Source of the DNA: Actinomycetes bacterium
GTDB lineage: Bacteria; Actinomycetota; Actinomycetes; Actinomycetales; Cellulomonadaceae
Length of the DNA stretch: 64,000 bases
Reading direction: 5' to 3'
NCBI GenBank assembly: GCA_023461115.1
Contig: JAEWOA010000259.1
Coordinates: 1-64,000, forward strand
A program made the position numbers and the translations under genes. Below the pieces are notes generated by a model. That model did no database searches and had not been told where the DNA came from. It was given only the letters and a program-made list of their open reading frames with translations. Below are positions 15,834-24,659 of the stretch, one piece after another. The number at the start of each line of letters is the position of its first letter. Position 1 is the first letter of the stretch.

Positions 15834-16463
15834 CTATGCCGCCGCGACCTCCCGCGTCCACGTGCCGTCGGCGTCGGGCGCGAACCCCACCCGGCTGTAG
15901 TAGTCCCGATTGTCCTTCACCGGATCGACGACGAGCGACGAGAACCCCCACCCCGAGAACACGCCGGACCGCCGGTACACGAACTCGCCGGGCTCGAAGT
16001 CCCGGAACCGCGGCGTCACGTAGTCGAGCTCGACCCGCCCCAGCCCGGCGCCCTCGTCGCGGACCACGACGACGCCCACGGTCTCGTCACCCCGCACGAC
16101 CAGGAAGGCGCACCGCCCCTGCGCGGGCTCCAGCGCGAAGCCCGGAGCGAACCGGTGGATGTCCGCCAAGTGCACCGAGACCACACGCGCGAGGTAGGCG
16201 TCCGTCAGCGGCACCGACACGATCTCGTAGGTGGCCTCGGAGTGCCGCTCCTCGCGCAACAGCCTGACCAGCCAGTACACGTCGATGACCGCGATCACGC
16301 CGTTCATCGCGGCGAACGGCCACACCTCGATCACCGCGTTGTAGACCGTCGCGATCGCGGCCCCCACCAGGTTGAGCACCCGGAACCGCAGCACGCGGGC
16401 CTGCATGAGCGAGACGATGACCAGGATGGACCCGATCCATCCGACGACCTCGAGCCAGTTCAT
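15834..16463 (-). CDS. YgjV-like membrane protein with soluble C-terminal domain
   Basis: 209 residues. Residues 1-70 hold two or three membrane helices similar to the YgjV family (VVGWIGSILVIVSLMQ, WPFAAMNGVIAVIDVYWLVRLLREE). Residues 75-209 form a soluble domain with LVVRGDETVGVVVVRDEG and SLVVDPVKDNRDYYSRVGF, which resembles a GNAT acetyltransferase core. The helix-plus-GNAT arrangement is unusual for YgjV alone, and its function is unknown. The start has TAGCCT 7 nt upstream and no ribosome binding site. Confidence 0.7.
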   Translation of the reverse strand: MNWLEVVGWIGSILVIVSLMQARVLRFRVLNLVGAAIATVYNAVIEVWPFAAMNGVIAVIDVYWLVRLLREERHSEATYEIVSVPLTDAYLARVVSVHLADIHRFAPGFALEPAQGRCAFLVVRGDETVGVVVVRDEGAGLGRVELDYVTPRFRDFEPGEFVYRRSGVFSGWGFSSLVVDPVKDNRDYYSRVGFAPDADGTWTREVAAA

Positions 16464-16519
16464 GGAGACGAGGCTAATTGGGTTGGCGCCCGTCCAGCCC
16501 GGGCGAGACCGTGGGAACC

Positions 16520-17620
16520 ATGGTCTCGATCCGTGCGGTCCCTCTCACCGCGACGCACGACGAGCCCGCGGCGGCGCTGCTGCGGGGGTACGTCGACGCC
16601 ATGAACGCGTCGATCGTCGACACCTGGGGCAACACCGACTTCATCCGCGAGCCGCACGAGCTGCTCGGCGCGATGCGCGACCAGGAGTACGAGCGGCGCG
16701 TGCGGCTGGCCGCGGTCGACGACGACGCCGGCGACGAGCCCACCCCCGCCCAGGTGCACGGCTACGGCGTGCTGAACATGCCGTTGCGGGACAACACGAC
16801 GTGGGCCTACGTCGAGGTCGGCGTGCGCCCGGGCTCCCGCGGCCGGGGTGTCGGCGGGGCGCTGTACGACGAACTCGTGCTCCGTGCCCGCGCCGGCGGA
16901 CGCACCACGCTCATGGGCGAGTCGGAGCACGCCGCCGAGCCGCCCGCCGGGCCCGGCGCGCTGACCGCCCCGACCGGCTCGGGCCGCGTGCCCGTCGACG
17001 CGCCCAGCGTGCGGTTCGCGCAGGCGCGCGGCTTCGTCCTGGAGCAGGTCGAGCGGCATTCGCGCCTCGGTGTCCCGCTCGACGAGGCGTTCGTCGAGCA
17101 GCAACGCGCGCTCGCCGCGCAGGCCGCGGGCGACGAGTACCGCACGGTCGGCTGGTCGGGCGACACGCCCGAGGAGTGGGTCGACGCCATGGCCGTCCTG
17201 AAGACGCGCATGAGCGCAGGCGTGCCGCTGGCCGGGCTGGAGTACGAGGAGGACCGCTGGGACGCCGAGCGCGTGCGCGCCGCGGACCGGACGATCGCCG
17301 CCCGCGGCCTGAGCCGGGTGGTCACGACCGCACTGCACGTGCCGAGCGGGCAACTCGTCGGGTACACCGAGTTCCTGACCATCCCGACGTCGCAGGAGTT
17401 CGTCTACCAGGACGACACACTCGTGCTGCAGGAGCACCGCGGGCACCGGCTCGGCATGCTCGTCAAGGCCGCGAACCTGCAGCGCCTGGCCGTCGAACGC
17501 CCGCGCGTGCGGCGCATCGGCACGTGGAACGCCGAGGAGAACGACCACATGCTCGCGATCAACATCGCGCTCGGGTTCCGCCCCGCAGGGTGCTGCGGCG
17601 CCTGGCAGCTCAAGCTCTAG
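16520..17620 (+). CDS. tandem GNAT-family N-acetyltransferase
   Basis: 366 residues with two acetyltransferase-like halves. The first has the acetyl-CoA loop VRPGSRGRGVGGALYDEL at about residues 98-115. The second has the corresponding EHRGHRLGMLVKAANLQRL near residues 300-320, ending with the IALGFRPAG strand. This layout matches large actinobacterial acyltransferases of the mycothiol-synthase type, but the substrate is not evident. ATG 16520 is chosen because a GACCGT box lies 7 nt upstream; a TTG at 16478 is possible but lacks support. Confidence 0.8.
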   Translation: MVSIRAVPLTATHDEPAAALLRGYVDAMNASIVDTWGNTDFIREPHELLGAMRDQEYERRVRLAAVDDDAGDEPTPAQVHGYGVLNMPLRDNTTWAYVEVGVRPGSRGRGVGGALYDELVLRARAGGRTTLMGESEHAAEPPAGPGALTAPTGSGRVPVDAPSVRFAQARGFVLEQVERHSRLGVPLDEAFVEQQRALAAQAAGDEYRTVGWSGDTPEEWVDAMAVLKTRMSAGVPLAGLEYEEDRWDAERVRAADRTIAARGLSRVVTTALHVPSGQLVGYTEFLTIPTSQEFVYQDDTLVLQEHRGHRLGMLVKAANLQRLAVERPRVRRIGTWNAEENDHMLAINIALGFRPAGCCGAWQLKL

Positions 17621-17629
17621 CCCGGCGGG

Positions 17630-17663
17630 GGCACGTCGTCGGGCTGCGGCACGTCGTCGGGCT
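17630..17663. repeat. 16-bp direct repeat between convergent genes
   Basis: GGCACGTCGTCGGGCT occurs at 17630 and 17648 (period 18). The second copy abuts the stop of the SRPBCC gene. Confidence 0.75.
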
Positions 17664-18424
17664 CAGGCCGGCACCGCGGCGCCCGACCGCTTCCACCAGC
17701 CCGACCAGCGCGCGTGCACCTCGTCGAACGTCACGGGGTCCAGCCCGTACGTCGAGAGGATCGCGCCGACCGTCCCGTGCGGCGGGTGGGACGCGATCGG
17801 CGTCTCGCGGATGACCAGGAACGCCTCGGTGACGCCGTGCAAGTGGATGCCGAACTGGTGCTCGGCCTTGTAGGCCACGGTCCCGCCGAGCAGCGTGCCG
17901 TCGGGCCGCCGCGCCTGCACGTGCGCGCCCACGGGGATGCCCCGCACGCCGTGCAGGCCCGCGCGGTCCAGCAGGCGGCTGCGCCGGTCGCCCGCGTCGA
18001 GGTCGAAGACCGCGAGCGTCTGGCGGTCCTCGTCGGGCCGCACGGTGAGCGCGAAGTGGAGCTGGTGCGCGTAGGTCAGCCAATTCTCGTCGACCTCGTC
18101 GCGCACGCCGTCGTAGGCGCCGAGCAGGCCCTCGTGGCTCTGCCTGGTGACGACGATCCGCGTGACGCCAGGCTCGTGCGCGGCGCCGCTGACCGTGACC
18201 TGGTCATGGTGGGGCCAGGTCAGGGTGTGGATGGTGGAGTCGCGGTCCACCGACCGGGACTCGGTGGGCTCACCGATCAAGTGGGTGTGGATGTCCTCGT
18301 CCAGCCCCGGCCGGTCCCAGCCGAACCAGCGCCGCGCGAGCACGGGGTTGCGCAGGTGCTCCCACACGGTGGCGAGGGTGGCCGGGATCACGAGCGACAC
18401 GATCTCGCGGCGGTCCAGGGACAT
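17663..18424 (-). CDS. SRPBCC/AHSA1-like protein
   Basis: 253 residues. The N-terminal half looks like a START/Bet v1-type helix-grip fold (IPATLATVWEHLRNPVLARRWFGWDRPGLD), common in actinobacterial proteins that bind hydrophobic ligands. The C-terminal half (RAGLHGVRGIPVGAHVQARRP onward) is not recognised and may be a second related domain. agaggtga lies upstream of ATG 18424. No neighbouring gene suggests a pathway. Confidence 0.6.
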   Translation of the reverse strand: MSLDRREIVSLVIPATLATVWEHLRNPVLARRWFGWDRPGLDEDIHTHLIGEPTESRSVDRDSTIHTLTWPHHDQVTVSGAAHEPGVTRIVVTRQSHEGLLGAYDGVRDEVDENWLTYAHQLHFALTVRPDEDRQTLAVFDLDAGDRRSRLLDRAGLHGVRGIPVGAHVQARRPDGTLLGGTVAYKAEHQFGIHLHGVTEAFLVIRETPIASHPPHGTVGAILSTYGLDPVTFDEVHARWSGWWKRSGAAVPA

Positions 18425-18467
18425 CGCGCATCACCTCTGACGGTCGACGGCCGGTGTCCCACTGACG

Positions 18468-19646
18468 CTAGTCGCCACCCGCGGCGCCGCCACCGGAGCC
18501 GCTGGCGGGCGGCTGCGGTGGCGCGCTCGTGGGCTGCTCGATGAGGACCGCGAGCGCGTCCGCGTCGACCCGCAGCGGCACGCGCTCACCGGCCTCCCAC
18601 GCGGAGCCCGCGCGCGCGAGCGCGGTCACCTCGCCCACGCCGTCGACGAGCACGCGCACCTCGGCCCGCCCGCGACGAGACGCGACGCCCCGGACGGTCC
18701 CGGTCGCGGACGCGCGCCCGGAGTCCAGCCCGACGACGACATACGCCCCTTCCGCGAGCGCGAGCACCGCGTGCCGGGGGCCGCCCACGAGGTCCTCCGC
18801 CGCCACGAGGAGCTCACGCGGCGCGGAGCCCGCGGGCACGAACGCCTCGTAGCCCAGGAAGCGCGCGACCTCGCGTGACGCCGGCGCACGCCACAGCTCG
18901 GCGGGCGCCGCGACCTGCAGCAGGCGGCCATCGGCCATCACGGCGACCCGGTCGGCCACCGCGAACGCCTCGTCCTGGTCGTGCGTGACGAACAGCGCGG
19001 TGGTGCCGGTCGCGACGAGCGCCGAGCGCAGGTCGAGCGCGAGCCGCTCCCGCAGCGCACGGTCCAGCGCCGAGAGGGGCTCGTCGAGCAGCAGCAGCCG
19101 GGGCCGGGGCGCGAGCGCGCGCGCCAACGCGACACGCTGCCGCTCCCCGCCCGACAAGGTCGCGATCGCGCGCCGCCCGTACCCCGCGAGCCCGGCGAGG
19201 GCCAGGAGCTCGTCGACGCGCGCCGAGACCTGGTCCCGCGGAGCCCCGGCGAGCCCGTACGCGACGTTGCCCGCGACGTCCCGGTGCGCGAACAATTGGC
19301 CGTCCTGGAACATCAGCCCGAACCCGCGGCGGTGCACGGGCACACCGGCGACCGTCTGTCCGTCCCAGGTGACCGTGCCGGACGCGAGCGGCTCGAGCCC
19401 GGCCACCGCGCGCAGCAGCGACGACTTGCCGCACCCGGACGGCCCGAGCAGCGCGAGCACCTCGCCGGGGGCGACGGTGAGGTCCACGCCGTCGACCGCG
19501 ACGGTTCCGGGGTCTCGTCGGGTGGAGCCGTACCGCACGACGACGTCCCGCACCCCGAGCCCGACGGCGCCCGACTCGGCGGCGCCCGCGTCGACGAGTG
19601 GCGTGGCCCGCGTCGTGCCGGTCGTCGTGCCTGCGTCGGTCGCCAT
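18468..19646 (-). CDS. thiQ: thiamine ABC transporter ATP-binding protein
   Basis: 392-residue ATPase of the thiamine importer. Walker A is GPSGCGKSS, signature LSGGERQR, Walker B LLLLDEPLSALD, switch His in VTHDQDEAF. It has a C-terminal TOBE-like extension (about residues 260-370) and a Gly/Pro-rich tail, making it longer than the compact ThiQ of enterobacteria and closer to PotA/FbpC-type ATPases. ATG 19646 overlaps the permease stop (TGATG), and an aggagg site lies 8 nt upstream. The thiamine assignment rests on the riboswitch ahead of the operon. Confidence 0.85.
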   Translation of the reverse strand: MATDAGTTTGTTRATPLVDAGAAESGAVGLGVRDVVVRYGSTRRDPGTVAVDGVDLTVAPGEVLALLGPSGCGKSSLLRAVAGLEPLASGTVTWDGQTVAGVPVHRRGFGLMFQDGQLFAHRDVAGNVAYGLAGAPRDQVSARVDELLALAGLAGYGRRAIATLSGGERQRVALARALAPRPRLLLLDEPLSALDRALRERLALDLRSALVATGTTALFVTHDQDEAFAVADRVAVMADGRLLQVAAPAELWRAPASREVARFLGYEAFVPAGSAPRELLVAAEDLVGGPRHAVLALAEGAYVVVGLDSGRASATGTVRGVASRRGRAEVRVLVDGVGEVTALARAGSAWEAGERVPLRVDADALAVLIEQPTSAPPQPPASGSGGGAAGGD

Positions 19647-21385
19647 CACCACTCACCTCCTGCGTCGCGCGTGCGCAGCCGCTCGCACAGCGCGACGACG
19701 CCCGCGGTCAGCGCCGCGAGCACCACCGACGCCGCGAGCGCGGCGCCGTAGTTGTCCAGCCCCGGCCGTCCGATGAGGCGGAAGACCACGACGGGAAGGG
19801 TCTGCGTGTCGGGCCGCGCGAGGAACGACGTGGCCCCGAACTCCCCCAGGGACGCGGCGAACGCGAACCCCAGCGCGAGCCCGATGGACCGCGCGGCCAG
19901 GGACAGGTCCACGGATCGCAGCACGCGGCCGGGCGCCGCTCCGAGGGTCGACGCGGCCTCGCGCAGCCGGGGGTCGATGGCCCGCAGCACGGGCAGCACG
20001 GTGCGCACGACGAGCGGCACCGCGACCACGGCCTGCGCGACCGGCACCAGCCACCACGCGGTCCGCAGGTCCACGGGCAGCCCGAACGGCTCGTGCATCG
20101 AGACCAGGAACCCGAACCCGACGGTCACGGCGGACACCCCGAGCGGCAGCATGAAGAGCGCGTCGAGCCCGGCGATGGCCCGGCGCGCGGGCGCCGCGAG
20201 CGGTCGTCGGGACACGACGAGCGCGACGAGCCCGCCGACGACGAGCGCGACGAGCATCGCGACGGCCGCGATCCGCAGGGAGGTCGCCGCGGCCTGCCAC
20301 ACCGTCACGGTCAGGCCGTCCCCGGTGCGCCCGAGCGCGCGGTAGTGGTCGAGCCCCCAATGGTCGCCGACGCGCAGCGACCGGACCAGCAGGTTGACCA
20401 GCGGGGTCGCCAGGAGCACGACGACCACCGCGGTGAGCGCGGCGGCCGCGAGCGCGGGGCCGTGCCCGTCCCCGCGGGGCCCCTCGCGCCGCAGCCGCAG
20501 CGGCCGTACGGCGTCGCCGGGTGTCGCGAGCACGAGGGCCCGCTCGCGCCGCGTCCGCGCGCGCCCGGCCACCAGCAGCGCGCCGGCCACGACGACGAGC
20601 TGCACCACCGAGAGCACCGCGGCGGCGCGCAGGTCGAGGAACTGCGTCGTCTGCACCCAGATCTCGGTCTCGATGGTGCCGAACCGCAGCCCGCCGAGCA
20701 CCAGCACGGTGCCGAACGCGGTCGCGCAGAACAGGAACACGAGCGACGCGGCGGACGCGATCGCCGGGGTCAGCGCCGGCAGGGTCACGGTGCGGAACGC
20801 CCGCCACGGCGTCGCCCCGAGCGCGCGGGCCGCTTGCTCGGCGCGCGGGTCGAGCCGCTCCCACAGCCCGCCGACCGACCGGACCACCACCGCGTAGTTG
20901 AAGAACACGAGCGCCGCGACGATCGCCGCGAACGTCCCGTCCAGGTGGAGGAAGCCGAGGGGTCCGCCGTCCACCAGCAACGAGCGGAAGGCGACGCCGA
21001 CGACGACCGTCGGAAGCACGAACGGCACCGTGACCAGCGCCCGGACCGCAGCGCGTCCGGGGAACCGGCGCCGGTGCAGCACGTACGCGCCCGGCACTCC
21101 GAGGCCCACCGACACCACCGTCGCCACACCCGCCTGCGCGAGCGTCAGCCCGACGATCCGCCAGGTGCGCGGCCTGGAGAACACGTCGGCGAACCCGGAC
21201 AGGTCCAGGCGCCCGTCGACGACGAACCCCTTGACCACCATGACCGCGACGGGCCATGCGAAGAACGCGACGAGGAACGCGACCGGCACGACGACGGCCA
21301 CCGCCCAGCCGAGCCACCGCCACTGCCACCTGCTCGCGCGGGCCAGTGGGCGGTGCTGGGGCGGCGCCGTCGTCGTGAGCGTCAT
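19646..21385 (-). CDS. thiP: thiamine ABC transporter permease (fused two-domain)
   Basis: 579 residues with two tandem permease domains and about 12 membrane helices, the ThiP/FbpB layout in which one chain replaces the usual dimer. EAA-type loops are seen at EQAARALGATPWRAFRTVTLP in the first half and REAASTLGAAPGRVLRSVDL in the second. It starts 1 nt after the binding-protein stop and overlaps the ATPase start, so all three are co-translated. Confidence 0.88.
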   Translation of the reverse strand: MTLTTTAPPQHRPLARASRWQWRWLGWAVAVVVPVAFLVAFFAWPVAVMVVKGFVVDGRLDLSGFADVFSRPRTWRIVGLTLAQAGVATVVSVGLGVPGAYVLHRRRFPGRAAVRALVTVPFVLPTVVVGVAFRSLLVDGGPLGFLHLDGTFAAIVAALVFFNYAVVVRSVGGLWERLDPRAEQAARALGATPWRAFRTVTLPALTPAIASAASLVFLFCATAFGTVLVLGGLRFGTIETEIWVQTTQFLDLRAAAVLSVVQLVVVAGALLVAGRARTRRERALVLATPGDAVRPLRLRREGPRGDGHGPALAAAALTAVVVVLLATPLVNLLVRSLRVGDHWGLDHYRALGRTGDGLTVTVWQAAATSLRIAAVAMLVALVVGGLVALVVSRRPLAAPARRAIAGLDALFMLPLGVSAVTVGFGFLVSMHEPFGLPVDLRTAWWLVPVAQAVVAVPLVVRTVLPVLRAIDPRLREAASTLGAAPGRVLRSVDLSLAARSIGLALGFAFAASLGEFGATSFLARPDTQTLPVVVFRLIGRPGLDNYGAALAASVVLAALTAGVVALCERLRTRDAGGEW

Positions 21386-21386
21386 G

Positions 21387-22490
21387 TCAGCCGATCACCA
21401 GCTCCGACCACTCCTGCAGCCACTCCTGCCGGTGCTGGGTGATGTCGGCTGGTTCCACGTGGAACGGCGAGTCGGACAGCGGGGCGAACGCGGCCCACTC
21501 CTGCGGCAACGGCACCGCTGAGCTCACGGGGTACATGTACATGGACCCTGGGATGTCGGCCTGCACCTCGTCGGACAGCAGGTAGTCGAGCAGCTTCTGG
21601 GCGCCGGCGGGGTTGGCGGCGCCGGCGAGCACGCCCGCGTACTCCACCTGGCGGAAGCACGTGTCGAGCAGCGCGCCGGTCGTCGGCTCGGCGCCGCCCT
21701 CGGGGACGGTGAACGGCGGCGAGCTCGCGTACGAGAGCACCAGCGGCCGCGGGCCGTCGGCGCCGCCCGCGGAGAAGTCCGTGTAGTACGCGTCCGACCA
21801 GCCCTCGGCCACCTTCAGGCCGTTGGCCTTGAGCGCGGTCCAGTAGTCCTGCCAGCCGTCGGGCTTGGCGCCGATCGTCGCCAGCAGGAACGCGAACCCG
21901 GGCGACGAGGTCACGGCGTTGGGGACCACGAGCAGGTCCTTGTACGCCGGCTTGGTCAGGTCGTCGAGCGTCGCGGGCTCGGCCAGGCCCTTCGCCGTGA
22001 ACCACGTGTGGTCGACGTTGACGCACACGTCGCCGTAGTCGATCGCGGTGAGCGCGCCGTCGTCGCCCGCGGCGAAGGTCGCGGCGTCCGCGGCGGCCGG
22101 CGCGCTCGAGGAGTACTTCTCGACGACGCCCTCGTCGACCGCCCGGCTCGCGAACGTGTTGTCGATGCCGAACGCCAGGTCCCCGAGCGGCGCGTCCTTG
22201 GTCAGCACGAGCTGGTTGACGAGGGTGCCCGCGTCTCCCGGCTGCACGAGCTCGACCTTGATCCCGGTCTCCTGGGTGAAGCCCTCGAGGATCCCGTCGG
22301 ACAGCGCGAACGAGTCGTGCGTGACGAGCGTGACCGTGTCGCTCGTCGGGCCCGACGACGCACCGCCGGGCTCGCCGCCCGGGCCGTCGTCGGCCCCGCA
22401 CGCCGTGAGCGCGAGGCTGGCCGCGGCGATCACCGCGAGGCTCGTCGGGATGCGGCGGGCGCGGGACACGCGCGTGGTGGCTCTCGCCAT
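21387..22490 (-). CDS. thiB: thiamine-binding lipoprotein
   Basis: 367-residue extracytoplasmic binding protein. The N-terminal signal ends in the lipobox LTAC with Cys31 as lipidation site. The body is a type II periplasmic-binding fold (VTLVTHDSFALSDGILEGFTQ), the ThiB/TbpA pattern. ATG 22490 has a ggagga site 5-6 nt upstream that is itself part of a small hairpin. An upstream in-frame start would run through that site. A TPP riboswitch precedes the gene. Confidence 0.88.
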   Translation of the reverse strand: MARATTRVSRARRIPTSLAVIAAASLALTACGADDGPGGEPGGASSGPTSDTVTLVTHDSFALSDGILEGFTQETGIKVELVQPGDAGTLVNQLVLTKDAPLGDLAFGIDNTFASRAVDEGVVEKYSSSAPAAADAATFAAGDDGALTAIDYGDVCVNVDHTWFTAKGLAEPATLDDLTKPAYKDLLVVPNAVTSSPGFAFLLATIGAKPDGWQDYWTALKANGLKVAEGWSDAYYTDFSAGGADGPRPLVLSYASSPPFTVPEGGAEPTTGALLDTCFRQVEYAGVLAGAANPAGAQKLLDYLLSDEVQADIPGSMYMYPVSSAVPLPQEWAAFAPLSDSPFHVEPADITQHRQEWLQEWSELVIG

Positions 22491-22498
22491 GGGTGGTG

Positions 22499-22522
22499 CT
22501 CCTCCTTCGTCAGCAGGAGGGG
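22499..22522 (-). promoter_or_regulatory. hairpin sequestering the thiB ribosome binding site
   Basis: On the minus strand CCTCCT (22520-22515) pairs with AGGAGG (22506-22501) across an 8-nt loop. The right arm is the thiB ribosome binding site. A stronger hairpin (CCCGCC/GGCGGG, 22532-22558) lies between it and the aptamer. This suggests that ligand binding acts on translation. Confidence 0.6.
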
Positions 22523-22580
22523 TCCCCACATCCCGCCGGCTCCACGCCGCGCGGCGGGAACCGACGACCGTGGAGATGAG

Positions 22581-22680
22581 AAGCCCGACTCCCTACGCCG
22601 GTATCAGCCGGATCAGGTTCGAGGGTCTGCGGTGGTCCGCACTCTCAGCGTCCTGGCTGGCGCCCTGACGCTCCCCTGTC
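22581..22680 (-). ncRNA. TPP riboswitch (THI element)
   Basis: The minus strand holds the conserved aptamer pieces in order: GGGGAGCG start, GCTGAGAGTGCGG, CCGCAGACCCTCGAACCTG, ATCCGGCTGATACCGGCG and TAGGGAG. These match the thiamine pyrophosphate aptamer with its CUGAGA and ACCUGAUC signatures. It controls the thiB-thiP-thiQ operon. A -10 box TAGGAT (22697-22692, minus) lies just upstream. Confidence 0.95.
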
Positions 22681-22777
22681 GTTCGCCGACGATCCTAGAC
22701 CCGCACCCTGACAACCTGCGCCCAGGTCCGGGCGGGCGTGGTTCGTCGGAACCCGCGCGGGTCCCGACGACGGCGGG

Positions 22778-22783
22778 TAGCGT
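22778..22783 (+). promoter_or_regulatory. -10 box of leaderless DUF4235 gene
   Basis: TAGCGT ends 8 nt before ATG 22792. No ribosome binding site is seen. Confidence 0.5.
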
Positions 22784-22791
22784 CCCGGAGT

Positions 22792-23052
22792 ATGCCGGAC
22801 ACGCCCTCCTCCCCTGTCCTCGCCAAGGTCGTCGGCGCCGTGGGCGCCATCGCGGCCGGCTGGATCGCGACGCAGATCGTGAACCAGACGTGGAAGGCGG
22901 CCCGCGGCCACAAGCCCCCCAGGGCAGAGGACCCGGGCGACTCCGCGCTCACCGAGATCATCCTGGCGGCCGCGTTCACGGGAGCGGTGGTGGGAGTGGC
23001 GCGCGCGTTCGCGGCAAGGGGCGCCGCCCGCCTGTCCACGCCCTCCCGCTAA
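22792..23052 (+). CDS. DUF4235 membrane protein
   Basis: 86 residues. An N-terminal membrane helix (VLAKVVGAVGAIAAGWIATQIV) is followed by the family motif W-K-AARGHKPP and a second helix (IILAAAFTGAVVGVARAFA). This is the small, two-helix DUF4235 family of actinobacteria, of unknown function. It is divergent from the thiamine operon and ends in a C-rich stretch leading into array E. Confidence 0.8.
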   Translation: MPDTPSSPVLAKVVGAVGAIAAGWIATQIVNQTWKAARGHKPPRAEDPGDSALTEIILAAAFTGAVVGVARAFAARGAARLSTPSR

Positions 23053-23148
23053 CCCCACCGCCGAGTTCGTCGGAGACGGTCCAGTTCGTCGGAGATCTCC
23101 GCCGAACTCGCGGTTCTCCGACGAACTCGGCGGAAGGGGGTGGGGTTT
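23051..23148. repeat. 19-bp word array E (palindromic)
   Basis: Direct AGTTCG at 23064 and 23083; inverted CGAACT at 23103 and 23122, all 19-20 bp apart. The array is nested in outer arms AACCCCACC (23051) and GGTGGGGTT (23140). It separates two convergent genes and could form a long hairpin on either transcript. Confidence 0.88.
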
Positions 23149-24622
23149 ACCTCTGGAGGGGTGGGGGGTGGGGGATCTCGAAGACCTCCGCCAGCGCGCG
23201 GCGGGCGGCGAACCAGCCGCTCAGGCCGTGGACGCCCGGGCCCGGCGGTGTGGACGCCGAGCAGAGGTAGACACCGTCGCGGCCCACCGCGTACGGCTCC
23301 CGGCGCGCCGTGGGGCGCGCGAACATCTGCGTGATCGTCGCCGCGCCCGCGGAGATGTCCCCGCCCACGTAGTTCTCGTTGTGGTGGGCCAGGTGCGCCG
23401 CGGGCACGCAGCGGCTCGCGACGACCACGTCCCGGAAGCCCGGCGCGTACGCCTCGATGTGCGCGGTGACGGTCTCGGTGACGTCCACCGTCGACCCCGA
23501 CGGCACGTGCGCGTACGCCCACAAGGGCCGCAGCGCGCCCACCCGGCGCGAGTCGTCGACGACGGTCGGATCACTCACCAGCGTCACGGGCCGCTCGGCG
23601 TGCCGGCCCGCGGCCACCTGCGCCTCCGCGTGCGCCATCTGCTCGCGCGTGCCGCCCAGGTGCACGGTCCCCGCCGCGCCGACCCCCGGCGCCTCCCACG
23701 GCACCGGGCCGTCCAGCACGAAGTCCACCTTGGCGGCGCCGTCGCCGTACCGGAACGACGAGAGCGCGCGCGCCGCCTTCGCGGGCCGGTGGTCGCCCAG
23801 CACCGAGACCAGCGTCCGCGGCGTGGTGTCGAACAGGTAGCAGTGCGCCGGCGGGAGATCGGGCCACGAGCGCACGGGGTGGTCGAGCACGAGCTGGCCG
23901 CCGTGCGCGACGAGGTCGTCGAGCAGCGCCGCGGTGATCGTCCCGGACCCACCGCGCGGAATGGCCCAGCCGGCCCCTGCGTGCGCCAGCGGGGCGAGCA
24001 GCATCGAGGTGCCGCCCGCCGCGAGCGACGGCAGCCGCGAGATCGCGTGCGCGCCCACCCCGGTGAGCAGAGCGGGGGCCACGTCGCCGCGGAACCGGCG
24101 GCCCCACGCGCGGGTGCCCTGCTCCGCGACCGCGAGCCCGAACGCCGCCGCGGCTGGCACGCCGCCGGGCAAGAGCCCGGATGGGACCGACCGCTTGTCC
24201 CCGAGCGCGGCCCGCACGACGTGCTCCCAGTCCTGGGCGAGCCGCCCGACGAGCGCCGCCCACGCGGGACCGTCGTCGCCCAGCTCCTCGACCGTCCGCT
24301 CGAGCGAGTGATACGCGAGCCCCGCGCGCCCGCCGGGCAACGGCTGCGCGAACGACACCTCGGGGGTCAGGAGCTCCACCCCCCGCGCGGACAGGTCGAA
24401 CGCGCGGAAGAACGGCGACGCCCACGCCATCGGATGCACCGCCGAGCACAGGTCGTGCACGACCCCGTCGGCCAGCCCGAGGTCGAGCGTGCGGGCGCCG
24501 CCGCCGGGCGTCGGCTGCGCCTCCACCACGGTGACGGCCAGCCCGGCGCGCGCGCAGGTCACGGCCGCAGCCAGCCCGTTCGGCCCCGACCCGACGACGA
24601 CTACCTCAGCCCGCCCCGGCAC
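23147..24622 (-). CDS. FAD-dependent phytoene dehydrogenase-like oxidoreductase
   Basis: 491 residues. The N-terminal dinucleotide-binding motif VVVVGSGPNGLAAAVTCARAG and the E-x-P-T-PGGGARTLDLG stretch place it in the CrtI/phytoene dehydrogenase-like family. The C-terminal FAD motif PPGPGVHGLSGWFAARRAL is present. Actinobacterial members of this length are often annotated only as NAD(P)/FAD oxidoreductases; no carotenoid genes lie nearby. GTG 24622 is preferred because TTGGAT lies 6 nt before it; a TTG at 24634 is the alternative. Confidence 0.8.
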   Translation of the reverse strand: MPGRAEVVVVGSGPNGLAAAVTCARAGLAVTVVEAQPTPGGGARTLDLGLADGVVHDLCSAVHPMAWASPFFRAFDLSARGVELLTPEVSFAQPLPGGRAGLAYHSLERTVEELGDDGPAWAALVGRLAQDWEHVVRAALGDKRSVPSGLLPGGVPAAAAFGLAVAEQGTRAWGRRFRGDVAPALLTGVGAHAISRLPSLAAGGTSMLLAPLAHAGAGWAIPRGGSGTITAALLDDLVAHGGQLVLDHPVRSWPDLPPAHCYLFDTTPRTLVSVLGDHRPAKAARALSSFRYGDGAAKVDFVLDGPVPWEAPGVGAAGTVHLGGTREQMAHAEAQVAAGRHAERPVTLVSDPTVVDDSRRVGALRPLWAYAHVPSGSTVDVTETVTAHIEAYAPGFRDVVVASRCVPAAHLAHHNENYVGGDISAGAATITQMFARPTARREPYAVGRDGVYLCSASTPPGPGVHGLSGWFAARRALAEVFEIPHPPPLQR

Positions 24623-24659
24623 AGGCCCATCCAACCACCGGCCCCGGCGCGCGGCCCCG

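Noticed and set aside
23147..24622. Carotenoid biosynthesis gene (crtI)
   Set aside because: Only the general flavin fold is shared; no other carotenoid gene is present, so a specific function is not supported.
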